Source: JAMXLO01 sp963776505 (GTDB taxonomy: Bacteria; Pseudomonadota; Alphaproteobacteria; Acetobacterales; Acetobacteraceae). From it: 64,000 nucleotides of DNA. Where the stretch lies: the NCBI GenBank assembly GCA_963776505.1, contig CAVZNH010000027.1:1-64000 (forward strand). Direction: 5' to 3'. Position 1 is the stretch's first letter. The number at the start of each line of letters is the position of its first letter. The notes beneath the pieces were generated by a model. It was given only the letters and a program-made list of their open reading frames with translations, made no database searches and was not told the DNA's origin. Shown piece by piece: positions 44,600-54,877 of this stretch. Position numbers and translations under genes: made by a program.

Positions 44600-44771
44600 T
44601 ACGCATGTCCTCCAATGCAGATCGCGGACGGTAGAGACTGAGGTACGCATCGGCAAGTTGACGCCACCTCACAAACTTGACGTCAGTCGCACCAAAGGTT
44701 CATCGTCCCCGGCAGCACTGCGGCCAAAAAAACCAACGCTCGGCAAACAATCGAGGGACAGGAGGCTTGCC

Positions 44772-46076
44772 ATGCCGACGCCGACCAGGGCTCCATTCTT
44801 GAAGACGCGGTACAGCGGTTACCATCACCGGCACGTTCCGCGTGAGGATACCGAACTCACCCATGTTGGCCCGGACACGCCCTGCGGCGAGTACCTGCGC
44901 CGCTTCTGGCAGCCGATCTGCTACTCGGATGAGTTGAAAGACCTACCGCTGGCAGTGCAAATCCTCGGCGAGGAGCTGGTGGTCTTTCGCGACGGCAGCG
45001 GCGCGATCGGCCTTCTGGAGCGCCACTGCCCACATCGCGGCACGTCGCTCGAGTTCGGCCTGGTCGGCGCGAAGGGAATACGCTGCTGCTACCACGGCTG
45101 GCTGTTCGACGTCGACGGCGCGATCCTTGAGACGCCGGGCGAGCCGGCGACCAGCACGCTCAAGGACCGGCTATGCCACGGCGCCTACCCGGTGCACGAG
45201 GCGCACGGCCTCGTCTTCGGCTACATGGGACCGCCCGATCAGATGCCGGCGTTCCCCACCTACGACAGCTTCAATCGGCCCGGCTATCGACTGATGCCCG
45301 GACAGAAATACATCTATCCGTGCAACTGGCTGCAGATTCTCGAAAACACGATGGATGCAATCCACACCGCGTTTCTCCACACGATCGTCAGCGGCGCGGT
45401 GTTCACCGACGAGTTCGGCGTGTTGCCGGAATTGGAGTTTGCCGAAACGCCTGTTGGGATCATCTACATCGCCACCAGGCGGGTCGGCGACAACATATGG
45501 GCGCGCATGGTCGAGAACGTGCTGCCCAATCTGCAGCAGGTCGCGCCGATCTGGGAAGACGGTCAGCAAGCGCATCCGTTCAGCGGCCCAATGATGAGTC
45601 GCTGGATCGTGCCGCTCGACGACACAAACACGATGCTGATCGAATTGCGTCACGTCAGCGAAACAGAAGGTGTCACCACACCGGACTGGTGGGCCGACCG
45701 CAGTATAATGCTACCCGGCCAGCTCGCCGCCGACACCTACGAGGAAAGCCAGCGCCGGCCTGCCGACTTCGAGGCCCAGGTTTCGCAGCGCCCCGTTGCC
45801 GTGCACGGCCTCGAACATCTCGGCACGACCGATCGCGGAATTTCGATGTTTCGCAACCAGATCCGCCGCGGTATCCGAGCGGTCAAGGCAGGCAGCGAGC
45901 CGGTTGGCCTGTTCCGCGATAGCGGAGTGGTCATCCCGACCTATTGCAACGACACGGTGGTGCGCGTTCCACCTGCAAAAACGCCGGAGCTGGACAAGAA
46001 GCTGCTGCGTGACACCGGGCGACAGTTGGCCCAGAGCTACATCGAAGCGCCGCCCCTGATGGCAGCCGCCGAATAG
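44772..46076 (+). CDS. Rieske non-haem iron oxygenase, alpha subunit
   Basis: Second Rieske oxygenase of the window, 434 residues. Iron-sulfur ligands are CPHRGT (Cys86, His88) and CCYHGW (Cys105, His108); the mononuclear iron site is NTMDAIHTAFLH (Asp195, His198, His203). ATG 44772 follows GGAGG at six bases. It is divergent from the CMD/dehydrogenase operon and convergent with the Rieske ferredoxin, which could be its electron donor. Similarity to phthalate and vanillate-type oxygenases is by layout; the substrate is unknown. Confidence 0.9.
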   Translation: MPTPTRAPFLKTRYSGYHHRHVPREDTELTHVGPDTPCGEYLRRFWQPICYSDELKDLPLAVQILGEELVVFRDGSGAIGLLERHCPHRGTSLEFGLVGAKGIRCCYHGWLFDVDGAILETPGEPATSTLKDRLCHGAYPVHEAHGLVFGYMGPPDQMPAFPTYDSFNRPGYRLMPGQKYIYPCNWLQILENTMDAIHTAFLHTIVSGAVFTDEFGVLPELEFAETPVGIIYIATRRVGDNIWARMVENVLPNLQQVAPIWEDGQQAHPFSGPMMSRWIVPLDDTNTMLIELRHVSETEGVTTPDWWADRSIMLPGQLAADTYEESQRRPADFEAQVSQRPVAVHGLEHLGTTDRGISMFRNQIRRGIRAVKAGSEPVGLFRDSGVVIPTYCNDTVVRVPPAKTPELDKKLLRDTGRQLAQSYIEAPPLMAAAE

Positions 46077-46115
46077 GGGTGGCGCCTGCAAGGGCAGCTC
46101 GCAGCCAATGCTGGG

Positions 46116-46484
46116 TCAGCCCGGCGCCTCGATGTAGATACCATCGTCCGCTACCCGCACCGGTATCGGCCGCAGGCGCACCCGTGGATCGCCAGGATGC
46201 CGCCCGGTATCGAGATTGAACTCATAGCCATGCCACGGGCACACCACATGCCGATCCTGCGTGAACCGCAGGCCGCGGCTCGTCTGGTCCGGCATGATGA
46301 TCTCCTCGACACCGTTGAACAGCCTGCCCTGGCACACCGGGCCGCCATGATGGGGACACCGATTCTCGTACGCGACGAACCGCTCGCCCAACCGGAAAAC
46401 TCCCACCTCAAGCTCGCCCACCGCGAGGACGCGATAGTCGCCATCGGCCAGTTCGCTGCAGCGACCGACCATGATCTCGGTCAT
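46116..46484 (-). CDS. Rieske 2Fe-2S ferredoxin
   Basis: Stand-alone Rieske protein of 122 residues. The ligands are CPHHGG (Cys43, His45) and CPWHGY (Cys82, His85) with an insert between them longer than in the oxygenase domains. ATG 46484 is preferred over 46487 because AGGAGG is six bases from it. Expected to pass electrons to a Rieske oxygenase. Third gene of an operon with the amidohydrolase and the 99-residue protein; no reductase gene is nearby. Confidence 0.88.
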   Translation of the reverse strand: MTEIMVGRCSELADGDYRVLAVGELEVGVFRLGERFVAYENRCPHHGGPVCQGRLFNGVEEIIMPDQTSRGLRFTQDRHVVCPWHGYEFNLDTGRHPGDPRVRLRPIPVRVADDGIYIEAPG

Positions 46485-46497
46485 CATGCGCCTCCTT

Positions 46498-46797
46498 TCA
46501 CAGCCGGTTCACCGGACGTCCGAACCACATCGCGATATCGAACAAATTCAACTCGGCGGCGCGGATCATCGCACAGGCGGCCACCGCGGTTTCGGTCGCG
46601 GTCACCTGATCGCCCTCGAACGGCGCAAGTTCACCCTCCGCCATCTCGACCTTCGCCGCATAGGCCTTGACCGCTGCAGTCAACACGCGGCGAAGCGCCT
46701 CATTCGGAATCGCATCGAGGTCGCCGCACCGCAAAGCCGTTGCCACGACGTCGCAGAACGCGGTGGCGATTTCCTCAGCCCGTAACGGCGCACTCAC
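46498..46797 (-). CDS. hypothetical protein, 99 aa, between amidohydrolase and Rieske ferredoxin
   Basis: Helical, acidic protein without Cys-rich metal sites. Segments include AEEIATAFCDVVATALRCGD, IPNEALRRVLTAAVKAYAAK and AACAMIRAAELNLFDIAMWF. The start is GTG 46797, overlapping the TGA of the amidohydrolase gene (GTGA), and it is followed 13 bp later by the ferredoxin gene. The strict position in the operon suggests an accessory role for the pathway. No family recognised. Confidence 0.7.
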   Translation of the reverse strand: MSAPLRAEEIATAFCDVVATALRCGDLDAIPNEALRRVLTAAVKAYAAKVEMAEGELAPFEGDQVTATETAVAACAMIRAAELNLFDIAMWFGRPVNRL

Positions 46798-48062
46798 TTG
46801 GCAAGCGCCGGCTCAGGCCCGGGCACCTGGGCAAGCTTGTTGGCCGGCACCTCGAAGCCGAACGCACGCGCAGCGTTCAGCCCCAGGATGTTGCGCTTCG
46901 CCTGCTCCGACAAGAACGGCAGGTCGGTGATCGTCGTCGGCAGATCGAAATCCCAGTGCGGCCAGTCCGACGCGAACAGCAGTTGCGTATCGGCCTTGAT
47001 CGCTTCCATCGTCGCCTGCGTCAGCTTGAGATTGCTGGTCTCCAGCGGCTGGCTGGTGAAGTACATGTCGCGGATATACTCGCTGGGCCGGCGCCGCAGC
47101 ATCGGTGCCTCCGACGAGCGCATCATGTACTCGGAATCGAGCCGCTGCATCATGAACGGCAGCCAGGCGAGACCGCTCTCGACCCAGATCACCTTCAGTT
47201 CGGGGAACCGCTCAGGAATGCCGTTGATGATCCAGTTGGTCAGATGGATCATGTTAAAGTAGCAGAACGAGATCGCGTGCATCGAGATGAAGCGGTTCAT
47301 CTGCTTCATCAACTCATCGCCCCAGTGGAAGCCCGAGTGGAAAGCCAGCGGCTTGCCCGTCGCCTGCAACGCGGCATAGAGCCGCATGTAGCTGTTGTGA
47401 TGCACCGGCTTGTAGCGCGTCGAGACCACGGTAAAGCCGATGACGCCGGGCGCATCAGCGAACTCCTCGACCACCTCGACACAGGCTTCGGGATCGTTGA
47501 ACGGCAGATACATCATCGCCTTGATGCGCGGCTCGCGTGGCAGCAGCTCCTCGATGAGCCAGCGATTGAACGCGCGCCCCAGCGCCACCTCAACTTCGGC
47601 CTGAGGATGCATGCCGAGCAGCAGCATCGGCGTCGGGAACGCGACCGTGTAGTCGATGCCCATGCTGTCCATGGCGCGCCTGACCAGCTCGACCTGACGA
47701 TGCGTGCCCTCGCCGATCACCGCGTCCGACTGCTGCCCGTGCGGGATGCGGCCGAACATGTCCTGATACAGCATGCCGGGCTGCACGTTCAGCAGCCCCG
47801 GCGGTGAGCCGCCGCGCTCCCTGAAGGACAGCGCTGCGTGACGCAGGTAGTCGTTGTCGATCCGATCCGTGACTTCGGACCAGAACGCGGTCTCGGTGAC
47901 GTGCGCGTCGATGTCCACGATGAAATAGTCGTTCAGTTTGCGCGCGCTCTTCGACGCGTGCGCCAGCACGTCGCGCGTGTCGGTCCTGTTCGTAATCTTC
48001 TCCAGCTCGCGCACCGTCGGGTGCGCAGTGAAGCCGCTATCGTCGCCGCTTGTTGTTGTCAT
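46794..48062 (-). CDS. amidohydrolase family protein (ACMSD/LigY-like metal-dependent hydrolase)
   Basis: TIM-barrel metal hydrolase or decarboxylase of 422 residues. Metal ligands appear as DIDAHVTE (about 49-56), FHSGFHWGDE and the C-terminal ASDWPHWDFD. The group includes amidohydrolase-2 enzymes that decarboxylate or cleave aromatic ring-fission products. ATG 48062 follows AGGGGA. It is the first gene of the operon amidohydrolase, 99-residue protein, Rieske ferredoxin. Confidence 0.88.
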   Translation of the reverse strand: MTTTSGDDSGFTAHPTVRELEKITNRTDTRDVLAHASKSARKLNDYFIVDIDAHVTETAFWSEVTDRIDNDYLRHAALSFRERGGSPPGLLNVQPGMLYQDMFGRIPHGQQSDAVIGEGTHRQVELVRRAMDSMGIDYTVAFPTPMLLLGMHPQAEVEVALGRAFNRWLIEELLPREPRIKAMMYLPFNDPEACVEVVEEFADAPGVIGFTVVSTRYKPVHHNSYMRLYAALQATGKPLAFHSGFHWGDELMKQMNRFISMHAISFCYFNMIHLTNWIINGIPERFPELKVIWVESGLAWLPFMMQRLDSEYMMRSSEAPMLRRRPSEYIRDMYFTSQPLETSNLKLTQATMEAIKADTQLLFASDWPHWDFDLPTTITDLPFLSEQAKRNILGLNAARAFGFEVPANKLAQVPGPEPALAK

Positions 48063-48189
48063 GGGCGTCCCCTGATTGCATCGGCTTGCGTCGGCATGAA
48101 AACGCTAACATGACGCCATTCGCCGCGCCAACACACCGGTGTTCGCGTCATGCCTTTCCTTCCGGCCGGCGTTTCGCCACCTTGGCGTC

Positions 48190-50500
48190 ATGCGTGCAGT
48201 TATCCGCGGCACTCGCCGTCTGCTGTTCTGGCTCGGCTTCGTCGTGCTGCTTTTGGCGGCCGTCATCACGGGTATGCTGTGGCTCACCCTCCCGCCGCGG
48301 TCACAGCAGGCGCGTATCCCCGGTCTCTCCGGGCCGGTCGATATCGGCTTCGATACCGACGGCATCCCGCGCATCCATGCAGCCAACGCCACCGATGCCG
48401 CCGCCGCCATGGGGTTCGTGCATGCGCGCGATCGCATGTTCCAGATGGAGCTGATGCGCCGTGCCGCCTCCGGCCGGTTGTCCGAGATCACCGGCCCGGC
48501 AACGCTTGCTACGGACCGCTTGATGCTGACGCTGGGTTTGCGAAGGCGCGCTGTGGCGGACTATCCGACCCTGCCCGCCGAGACCCGCGCCATACTGGAA
48601 GCCTACGCGCGTGGGGTGAATGCCTGGATCGCCGAGCGCGGACGCTTCAGCGCGCCGGAGTTCCTTTACCTTGGTCAACCTCAGCCATGGGAGCCGTCCG
48701 ACAGCCTGCTCTGGGGCGAGATCATGGGCCTGTCGCTATCACTCAACTGGCGCACCGAGCTGTCGCGCCAGTCACTCGCCGGACACGTGCCGCAGCAGTC
48801 GATCGACGAGCTGTGGCCGCCTGCGACCAGCGAGGGACGGCCCGAAGCAGCAGCGCTGTCACCCGCGCTCAGTCGTATTGCGAGCGAACTCGCCGCCGTG
48901 CTGCCGCGCTTCCCAGCCCCCTACACGCTGCCCGAAACCGCTTCGAACGAATGGGCGGTGGACGGCCGGCATACCGCGACTGGCGCGCCGCTGCTCGCGG
49001 GCGATCCGCATCTGGCGTTCGGCTTTCCCGGCATCTGGTACCTGGCGAGGATCGAGACACCGGACAGCGTGCTGGCCGGCGCCACCGCCCCAGGCGTGCC
49101 ATTCCTGGTCCTCGGCCACAACGGCCACATCGCCTGGACCTTCACCACGACCGGCGCCGACGTGCAGGACGTGTTCATCGAAGATGCCAGCCGCCGACAA
49201 CGAGTACCAGACACCAGACGGCCCGCGTCCGTTCACTGTGCGGGAGGAACGGATAAAGGTCCGCGGGGAACCCGACCAGATCCTGACCGTACGCGAGACG
49301 CGCCACGGACCAGTGATCAGCGACCTCTCCAACCGCAACGGCCCGATCCTGGCCGTGTCGATGGCCAACCTGGCACCTGGCAACACAGCCGCCGCGGGTC
49401 TGCTCGCGCTCAACCAGGCGCGCGATGTGGACGCCGCCGGCAAGGCAGCCGCGATGATCACCGCGCCGGTGCAGAACCTGCTGGTGGCCGACCGACAGCG
49501 CATCGCGTTCTACGTTACCGGCCGCGTGCCGATCCGTCGCGCCGGCGACGGCTCCATGCCAGTGCCGGGCGATGGCTCGCATGACTGGATCGGCTGGGCA
49601 ACGGGTGATCAGTTGCCCCATATCGTCGCCCCGGCGAGCGGGCGGCTGGTGAACGCCAATGACCGCGTCGCACCGCCTGACTTCCCGATCTTCCTCGGCC
49701 GCGACTGGTTCGGCGACTGGCGCGCAACCCGCATCCGTGAGCTGCTCGAACGCTCGGATCGCCACACCCAGGCCGACTTCGCGCGCATGCAGGTCGACGT
49801 GCATTCCGACTTCGCGCGGCAGGTCCTGCCGAAGCTCCTCGCGGTGCCGGTCACCGAGGATATCGCCCGTCGCGCCCAGGGCCTGCTGCGCGACTGGGAT
49901 GGCGCCATGACGATCAACGCCCCGCAGCCGCTGATCTTCAACGCGTGGCTGCAATATTTCTACGGTCGCGTGCTGCAGCAGGGCGAGATTCCGCTGAACG
50001 ACGGCGGTCCGCTGCTGGAATTCGTCGGCTACGTGCTGTCTCCGGCCGGCGCGCACTGGTGCGGTGGCGACTGCACCAGCATGCTGCAGGCGTCCCTGAC
50101 CGACGCCGTCAGCGACCTGACCCGCCGCTTCGGCAACGACCCAACGCAATGGCGCTGGGGTGAGGCGCATCCGGCGATCTTCGCTCACCCGATGCTCCGC
50201 CGCCTTCCGATCCTGGGGAAGCTCGCCACGCTTTCCATCCCCAGCCCGGGTGACGACAGCACGATCGATCGCGGCGGCCCTGCATACAAACAGTTTCAAT
50301 CGGTGCACGGAGCGGAGTATCGAGGCGTCTATGACCTCGCCGATCTCGATCGCTCGCTGTTCATGATGGCCCCAGGGCAGTCGGGCAACCTACTCAGCCG
50401 CCACGCGCGCGACTTCCTCATCCGCTGGCGCGACGGTGCCACGATCACGCTTGGCCCGACACCCGACGCAACCACCGCAACCATTCGGCTGACCCCATGA
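48190..50500 (+). pseudogene. penicillin acylase family protein (Ntn hydrolase), frameshifted
   Basis: Periplasmic N-terminal nucleophile amidase. A signal anchor LLFWLGFVVLLLAAVITGML is followed by the alpha-subunit start and by the autocleavage site TASNEWAVDG, where the Ser becomes the catalytic N-terminus of the beta subunit. The frame breaks after VFIEDAS; removing one C at 49191/49192 gives ADNEYQTPDGPRPF and reads intact to 50500. The repaired protein would be about 770 residues, normal for acyl-homoserine-lactone or penicillin acylases. It overlaps the RDD gene by four bases (ATGA). Natural substrate unknown. Confidence 0.85.
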
Positions 50501-50995
50501 TCTACCGCGCCACACCAATCGACGATTACTGGCTGACCGAAGGCGTGCTGATCCGCCGCGTGTTCGCCTGGCTGATTGGACGTGCTGCTGCTCGGCCTGA
50601 TCCTGACCGCACTTTGGTTCGTGCTGTTGTTGTTCGGCCTGCTTACTCTCGGTCTCGGTCTGCCGTTGCTCGGCGCGCTGCCGTTCGTGCCGTTCTGCTA
50701 TCATTGGCTGTTCGTTGCCGGCCGCGCCTCCGCCACGCCAGGGCAGCAGGCGCTCGGGCTGGTCGTCCGCCGCAACGACGATCTCGGCCGCCCGACACCG
50801 CTTCAGGCCGTGGTCTTCACCCTGATATTCTATCTCACCCTCGCAACCACCGGCCTGCTGTTGTTGTTCTCGCTGTTCACCGTTCGCCACCGGACGCTGC
50901 ACGACCTCGCCAGCGGCCTCGTCGTGGTGCGGGTAAGGGCGTTGACCGCCGGCCTCGGCTCCTGGAACATGCAAGGCGGATCGCCATACGCATGA
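50497..50995 (+). pseudogene. RDD family membrane protein, frameshifted near the N-terminus
   Basis: Small membrane protein of about 165 residues with two to three helices. The family's Arg/Asp start is RRVFAWLI; removing one G near 50578 gives WLIDVLLLGLILTALWFVLL, continuous with TPGQQALGLVVRRNDD and FTVRHRTLHDLASGLVVVR, the RDD signature. Its start overlaps the acylase stop and its stop overlaps the bpt start (ATGA), so three genes are translationally linked. Function of RDD proteins is poorly defined. Confidence 0.8.
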
Positions 50996-51774
50996 CCTAC
51001 AGACCGCCGCGCCGGCCGCAGTTCTTCTACACGACGGCCCCCCTGCCCTGCCCCTATCTGGCAGGAAGGACGGAGCGCAAGGTCGTCACCGAGATCACCG
51101 GCCCCGAAGCGGACGCGCTGCACGACCGGCTGTCGCGCGCCGGCTTCCGTCGCAGTCATAACATCGCCTACGCGCCGGTGTGCCCGTCCTGCCAGGCCTG
51201 CATCCCGATCCGCATTCCTGTCGCGACCTTCCAGCCCAACCGCACGCTGCGAAAGATCTGGCGCGCCAACGCGCTGCTGGAGGGCTTCGAGGTGCCTGCG
51301 CGCGCCACGGCCGAGCAGTTCCAGTTGTTCCAGCGCTACCAGGCGGCGCGCCACGGTGACGGCGACATGGCGACGATGAGCTTTTACGATTACCGCGCCA
51401 TGGTCGAAGACACGCCGATCGAGACCTTCATCGTGGAGTTCCGCGATCCCGACGATCGGATGGTGAGCGCGTGCCTGGCCGATAAACTCGGGGACGGCCT
51501 GTCAGCGGTTTATTCTTTTTTTGCCCCAACGCTGGAGCGGCGTTCGCTTGGGACGCATGCGATCCTGTGGCTGATCGAGCGCGCGCGGTCGTTGGGACTG
51601 CCGTACGTGTATCTCGGCTACTGGGTGCCGGAGAGCCGCAAGATGGCCTACAAGTCGCGCTTCCGTCCGGCGGAAGTGCTGGCGGGCGGTGCGTGGCGGA
51701 TGCTGACCGATGCGGATATGGGCGATGGTATCGCTACGGCGGACGCGGCGCTTGTGCCTGAAAGTGCAGACTGA
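50992..51774 (+). CDS. bpt: aspartate/glutamate leucyltransferase (arginyl-tRNA-protein transferase family)
   Basis: Aminoacyl-tRNA-protein transferase of 260 residues that adds Leu to N-terminal Asp or Glu and so feeds proteins to ClpS/ClpAP. Family blocks are visible: FFYTTAPLPCPYLAGRTERK, CPSCQACIPIRIPV (Cys-rich), LFQRYQAARHGDGDM, YLGYWVPESRKMAYKSRFRP. ATG 50992 overlaps the RDD stop. Its length matches the bacterial Bpt group. Confidence 0.92.
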   Translation: MTYRPPRRPQFFYTTAPLPCPYLAGRTERKVVTEITGPEADALHDRLSRAGFRRSHNIAYAPVCPSCQACIPIRIPVATFQPNRTLRKIWRANALLEGFEVPARATAEQFQLFQRYQAARHGDGDMATMSFYDYRAMVEDTPIETFIVEFRDPDDRMVSACLADKLGDGLSAVYSFFAPTLERRSLGTHAILWLIERARSLGLPYVYLGYWVPESRKMAYKSRFRPAEVLAGGAWRMLTDADMGDGIATADAALVPESAD

Positions 51775-51785
51775 TTGTCATGTGG

Positions 51786-52308
51786 TCACGGACCTACGCG
51801 CTCAAGGCTGAACTGGTAGGTACAGCCAGGCGCGCCAAAGCGACCTCGGAGGTCAAGCTGACCACGAAATGTCGCCCCTTCGAACTGGCCGAATATCCAA
51901 TCCCGCCCATATACCATCTGCACGCTGCCACCGGGAGCGATCGTCCCGCGGAACCCACCGTACCTCACGGAATTTCCCCGGACCCTGAAGCCACCGACCT
52001 GCTGATTTTGGATGCACAGACCACCGCCTGTGTCCAGCGGCACTGCAGTGCCGGCATAGGTGCCGCTGAGATCCACTGCGTCGGACTGGAGGTGGCGGCT
52101 GGTTGTTCAGACCCGGCGGCGGACCGACAAGACCTCCGGGCATGGCTGGCGACGGCTGGTAAATCGGCGTCACGCCAGTCGGGGTGTCCAACAGCACCGT
52201 CGGCGCCGTTCCCGAACAACTTGCGAGCAACACACACAGGACTCCGGCAACAGCCGCACTGGCCTGTCCTGGAGCGGCGACGGGCCGACACCGGCGGTTC
52301 CTAAGCAT
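51786..52308 (-). pseudogene. lipoprotein with beta-rich C-terminal domain, frameshifted
   Basis: ATG 52308 follows GGGAGGGGAG. The signal ends in the lipobox LLASC, followed by a Pro-rich linker (PSPAMPGGLVGPPPGLNNQP). Near 52085 the frame must change by one base to reach DLSGTYAGTAVPLDTGGGLC, RGNSVRYGGFRGTI and GCTYQFSLERVGP at the end. The composite would be an outer-membrane or periplasmic lipoprotein of about 173 residues. Unknown function. It converges on the bpt gene. Confidence 0.6.
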
Positions 52309-52514
52309 GCTTTCGCTCCCCTCCCGCCTCGCTTCCGAGAGTTCAATTCGATCCCGCTTGGAGGTGAGCTTGCCGTCGAGATCCATTGTCGGCACAAGAT
52401 TACAAACGTGAAACGCGCAATCTATGCAAATTCGGCAAGTCACCGCACGACCCATGTCCTGGTGGCTGCCGAGACACGCGAAAGCATCAGCCCCCGCGTG
52501 AGCGTTCGACCGCC

Positions 52515-54099
52515 TCACCCCACCACAAAATTGGCAGCGCGCAGGCTGCCGGGGGCGACACCGATGATGTCGATGGATTGTCCGTTGCCGAGCGGCAGCA
52601 GCGCTCCGCCGGCATTGTCACTCGTAATCGCGGAGAGCACCTGCGAGGCGTCTGGTGTAGCCGCCGATACCTCCAAGCAGGTCGATCACCGCTGACGTAT
52701 CCGTGGCCAATCCGCTTATCTTGTCGACGCCACCACTCAGAACATAGACGGTCAGTCCCTGCGACTTGTCGTTGATCGTCGCGTTGACCGCATTGCCGCT
52801 GCCACCCAAAAACGCGATGTTGTTGCTGCCGTTGAACACCAATGTCGCGTTGCCGCCTCCCAAATTCACAACGTCGTTGCCCGTACCGGCATTGACCGTC
52901 TGTCCTGTGCCATTGGCGATGGTCGTGCGAGTCCGCGATGTGTCCACCACCAAACGCCCATTCAGGCCGCCTGTTGCACCGCTGAAGTCGGCAGCATTGC
53001 CTGCTGCACCCATCACCGAAGCGCCGGAAGGCAAAGTCACACCGGTAACGGCGAGCTTCGTCGTGTTCTGCCCCGCGGCAACCTTGTACCTGAACGTCAA
53101 AGTACTCGTGCCCGAGCCCAAGGAATAGGTCGCGGTGCCGCCATCGTTCAACGACAGCTTGGGGGTGCCGGTCACCGTCACCGCCTCGTTCAGCGTCAGC
53201 GTGATGGTTGCGACTGCCGCCCTGCCGAGATCGGCCCAGGCTGGGGTGGCACTGATTGCCGTGACAATTGGCGGTGCCGAGGGCGGTGGGGACCCGAGAG
53301 CGGCGAACCCTTCCGTGTCCACGCCGTCGAGATTGAGGTTCGGGTTCGCCACGTAATATCCGATGCCGGCAGCAGCGGCCTTCGCCTGGACGTCAGCCAC
53401 TTTCGCCGCACCGGTGATATACTCGACCGCGACGACGGGCTTGCCCGCAGCCACCAGATTATCCAGCAGGTTCAGATTGTAGCTTGTGTTCGCCTTCGAC
53501 ACCGGAGAGCCGTTGTCCTTATAGAAAAGCTCCTCCTCGTAGGCCCCATCGATGGCGTTCACGAATGTACTGTTCGCCATCAGGTCTTCCGCACCTGAGC
53601 TGTTCACCCAGATCTTGAAATTCGGGTCCTTCGCGTGCGCGTAGTCGGCCAGATACTGGATCAGGCTTATCATTGCACCCTTGGCGTCACCGCCTGGTGC
53701 GTGCGCCTTCGCCCAGGTGGTCTCGCATTCATCAACGACATCGAAAAAGGCACCGCCATAGCCTTGCGTGATCATCTGGTCGATGTAGTTGGTGGCGACA
53801 GTTTTCCAGGTATCCGTCCAATAGGCGACCTGATAGTTGCCAGGCCATGATGGATCGACAGGCCCGAGAACCGAGGATGGCAGCGAGGCGAAGTAGCTGC
53901 GATAGTTTTCCGCCTCCCCTATGCTGAAGTACCCAAGCAACAGGCCGTTGCCGGCTTCCATCTGAGCGACTTGCGCTGCAGTAAAGAGCTGGCTGTTGTC
54001 GTTGTAGAGATCGACGACCTTCACAGCGACAGGCGCGGCGGCAATTTGGGCCGGCACGACGCCTTGCAGGACGTAAATGCCGTTCTCTGGGGTTGTCAT
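52515..54099 (-). CDS. GH114-like (endo alpha-1,4-polygalactosaminidase) secreted protein with RTX-like tail, frameshift near the end
   Basis: N-terminal TIM-barrel domain, about 1-255: LLLGYFSIGEAENYRSYF, GYGGAFFDVVDECETTWAKA (catalytic Asp/Glu region) and FKIWVNSSGAEDLM match the GH114 (TM1410) pattern. A beta-sandwich, Ig-like segment follows, then a Gly/Asn-rich part (VNAGTGNDVVNLGGGNATLV) like type I secretion substrates. No N-terminal signal peptide, consistent with type I export. After GGYT one extra base near 52636 must be removed to reach DASQVLSAITSDNAGGALL and the natural stop at 52515. It would act on an extracellular or self-made amino-sugar polymer. Confidence 0.75.
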
Positions 54100-54501
54100 G
54101 GCAGATGCTTCAGGTTGGAATGAGAGGGACCGTGGAAGTTCTGTTAGGCGAATGCGTTTCTCATGTAAAGACCGCCTTGCTGCGAATAGCTCCCAAAACC
54201 TGCCACTTACGCAACGATACATCTGTTGTTGCCGCCAGTCCAGCTACAAAATGTCGCTGACCGGCGACAGTCGTTATTGTTGCATTATACGAACCATATC
54301 GCAATTATTGAGATGGATCTGGCATCGGAACATTCCCACTGGGTGGCCATCGACCCGATAATTGTAGGCGCGCTTCATCGTTTCCTACTCGCCGACTTCT
54401 GGCATCAGCAAACCCGACCTCGCTCTTCCGCTGGTCAGCGTTGCCCCTTAGCGTGCAGCAACAGGACGGCTTGCTGCCGTCCGAACATCAGGGGACTGGA
54501 A
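54100..54501. other. intergenic region between the GH114-like and STAS genes
   Basis: About 400 bp, AT-richer than its surroundings (for example gtcgttattgttgcattata near 54270). It holds the divergent promoters of the two genes. No protein-like frame with a ribosome-binding site was found. Confidence 0.5.
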
Positions 54502-54840
54502 ATGCAGATCGAAACCCGGAAGGTCTACGACACGCTGGTGGTCGAAATGAGCGGCCGGCTCGACAGTCGCACTGCGGGGGATGCCGGAGATCGCATGGTG
54601 GCAATCGCCCAGGGAGCCGACCATCGCGTCGTGCTGAACCTCGAGAAGCTCCAATACGTCAGCAGCGCAGGTCTGCGAGTCATACTACAGGCCGCGAAGC
54701 TGCTGCAGGCCAAAAATGGGAAGCTGACGATCTGCAGCGCCGGCGGCAGCGTCAAGACAGTGCTCGAGACCGCGGGCTTCAACTCCTTGCTCAACACATA
54801 CGACACCGAGAAGGAGGCCGTCGCCGCGTTCTCGACGTAA
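54502..54840 (+). CDS. STAS-domain protein (anti-sigma factor antagonist family)
   Basis: A single STAS domain of 112 residues. It begins MQIETRKVYDTLVVEMSGRL, with the phosphorylatable Ser in YVSSAGLRVIL (about residue 54/55) and the end LLNTYDTEKEAVAAFS. Such proteins are regulated by a serine kinase (RsbW-like) and control sigma factors or, in Gram-negatives, exopolysaccharide and stress responses. No kinase or phosphatase gene adjoins it. ATG 54502 follows GGGGACTGGA. Confidence 0.85.
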   Translation: MQIETRKVYDTLVVEMSGRLDSRTAGDAGDRMVAIAQGADHRVVLNLEKLQYVSSAGLRVILQAAKLLQAKNGKLTICSAGGSVKTVLETAGFNSLLNTYDTEKEAVAAFST

Positions 54841-54877
54841 TGGCTCAGCGCATGACCGACAGCCGCCCGTTTGCCGC

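Noticed and set aside
46740..47807. 355-codon plus-strand open frame
   Set aside because: Antisense to the amidohydrolase gene, whose motifs and operon overlaps are clear.
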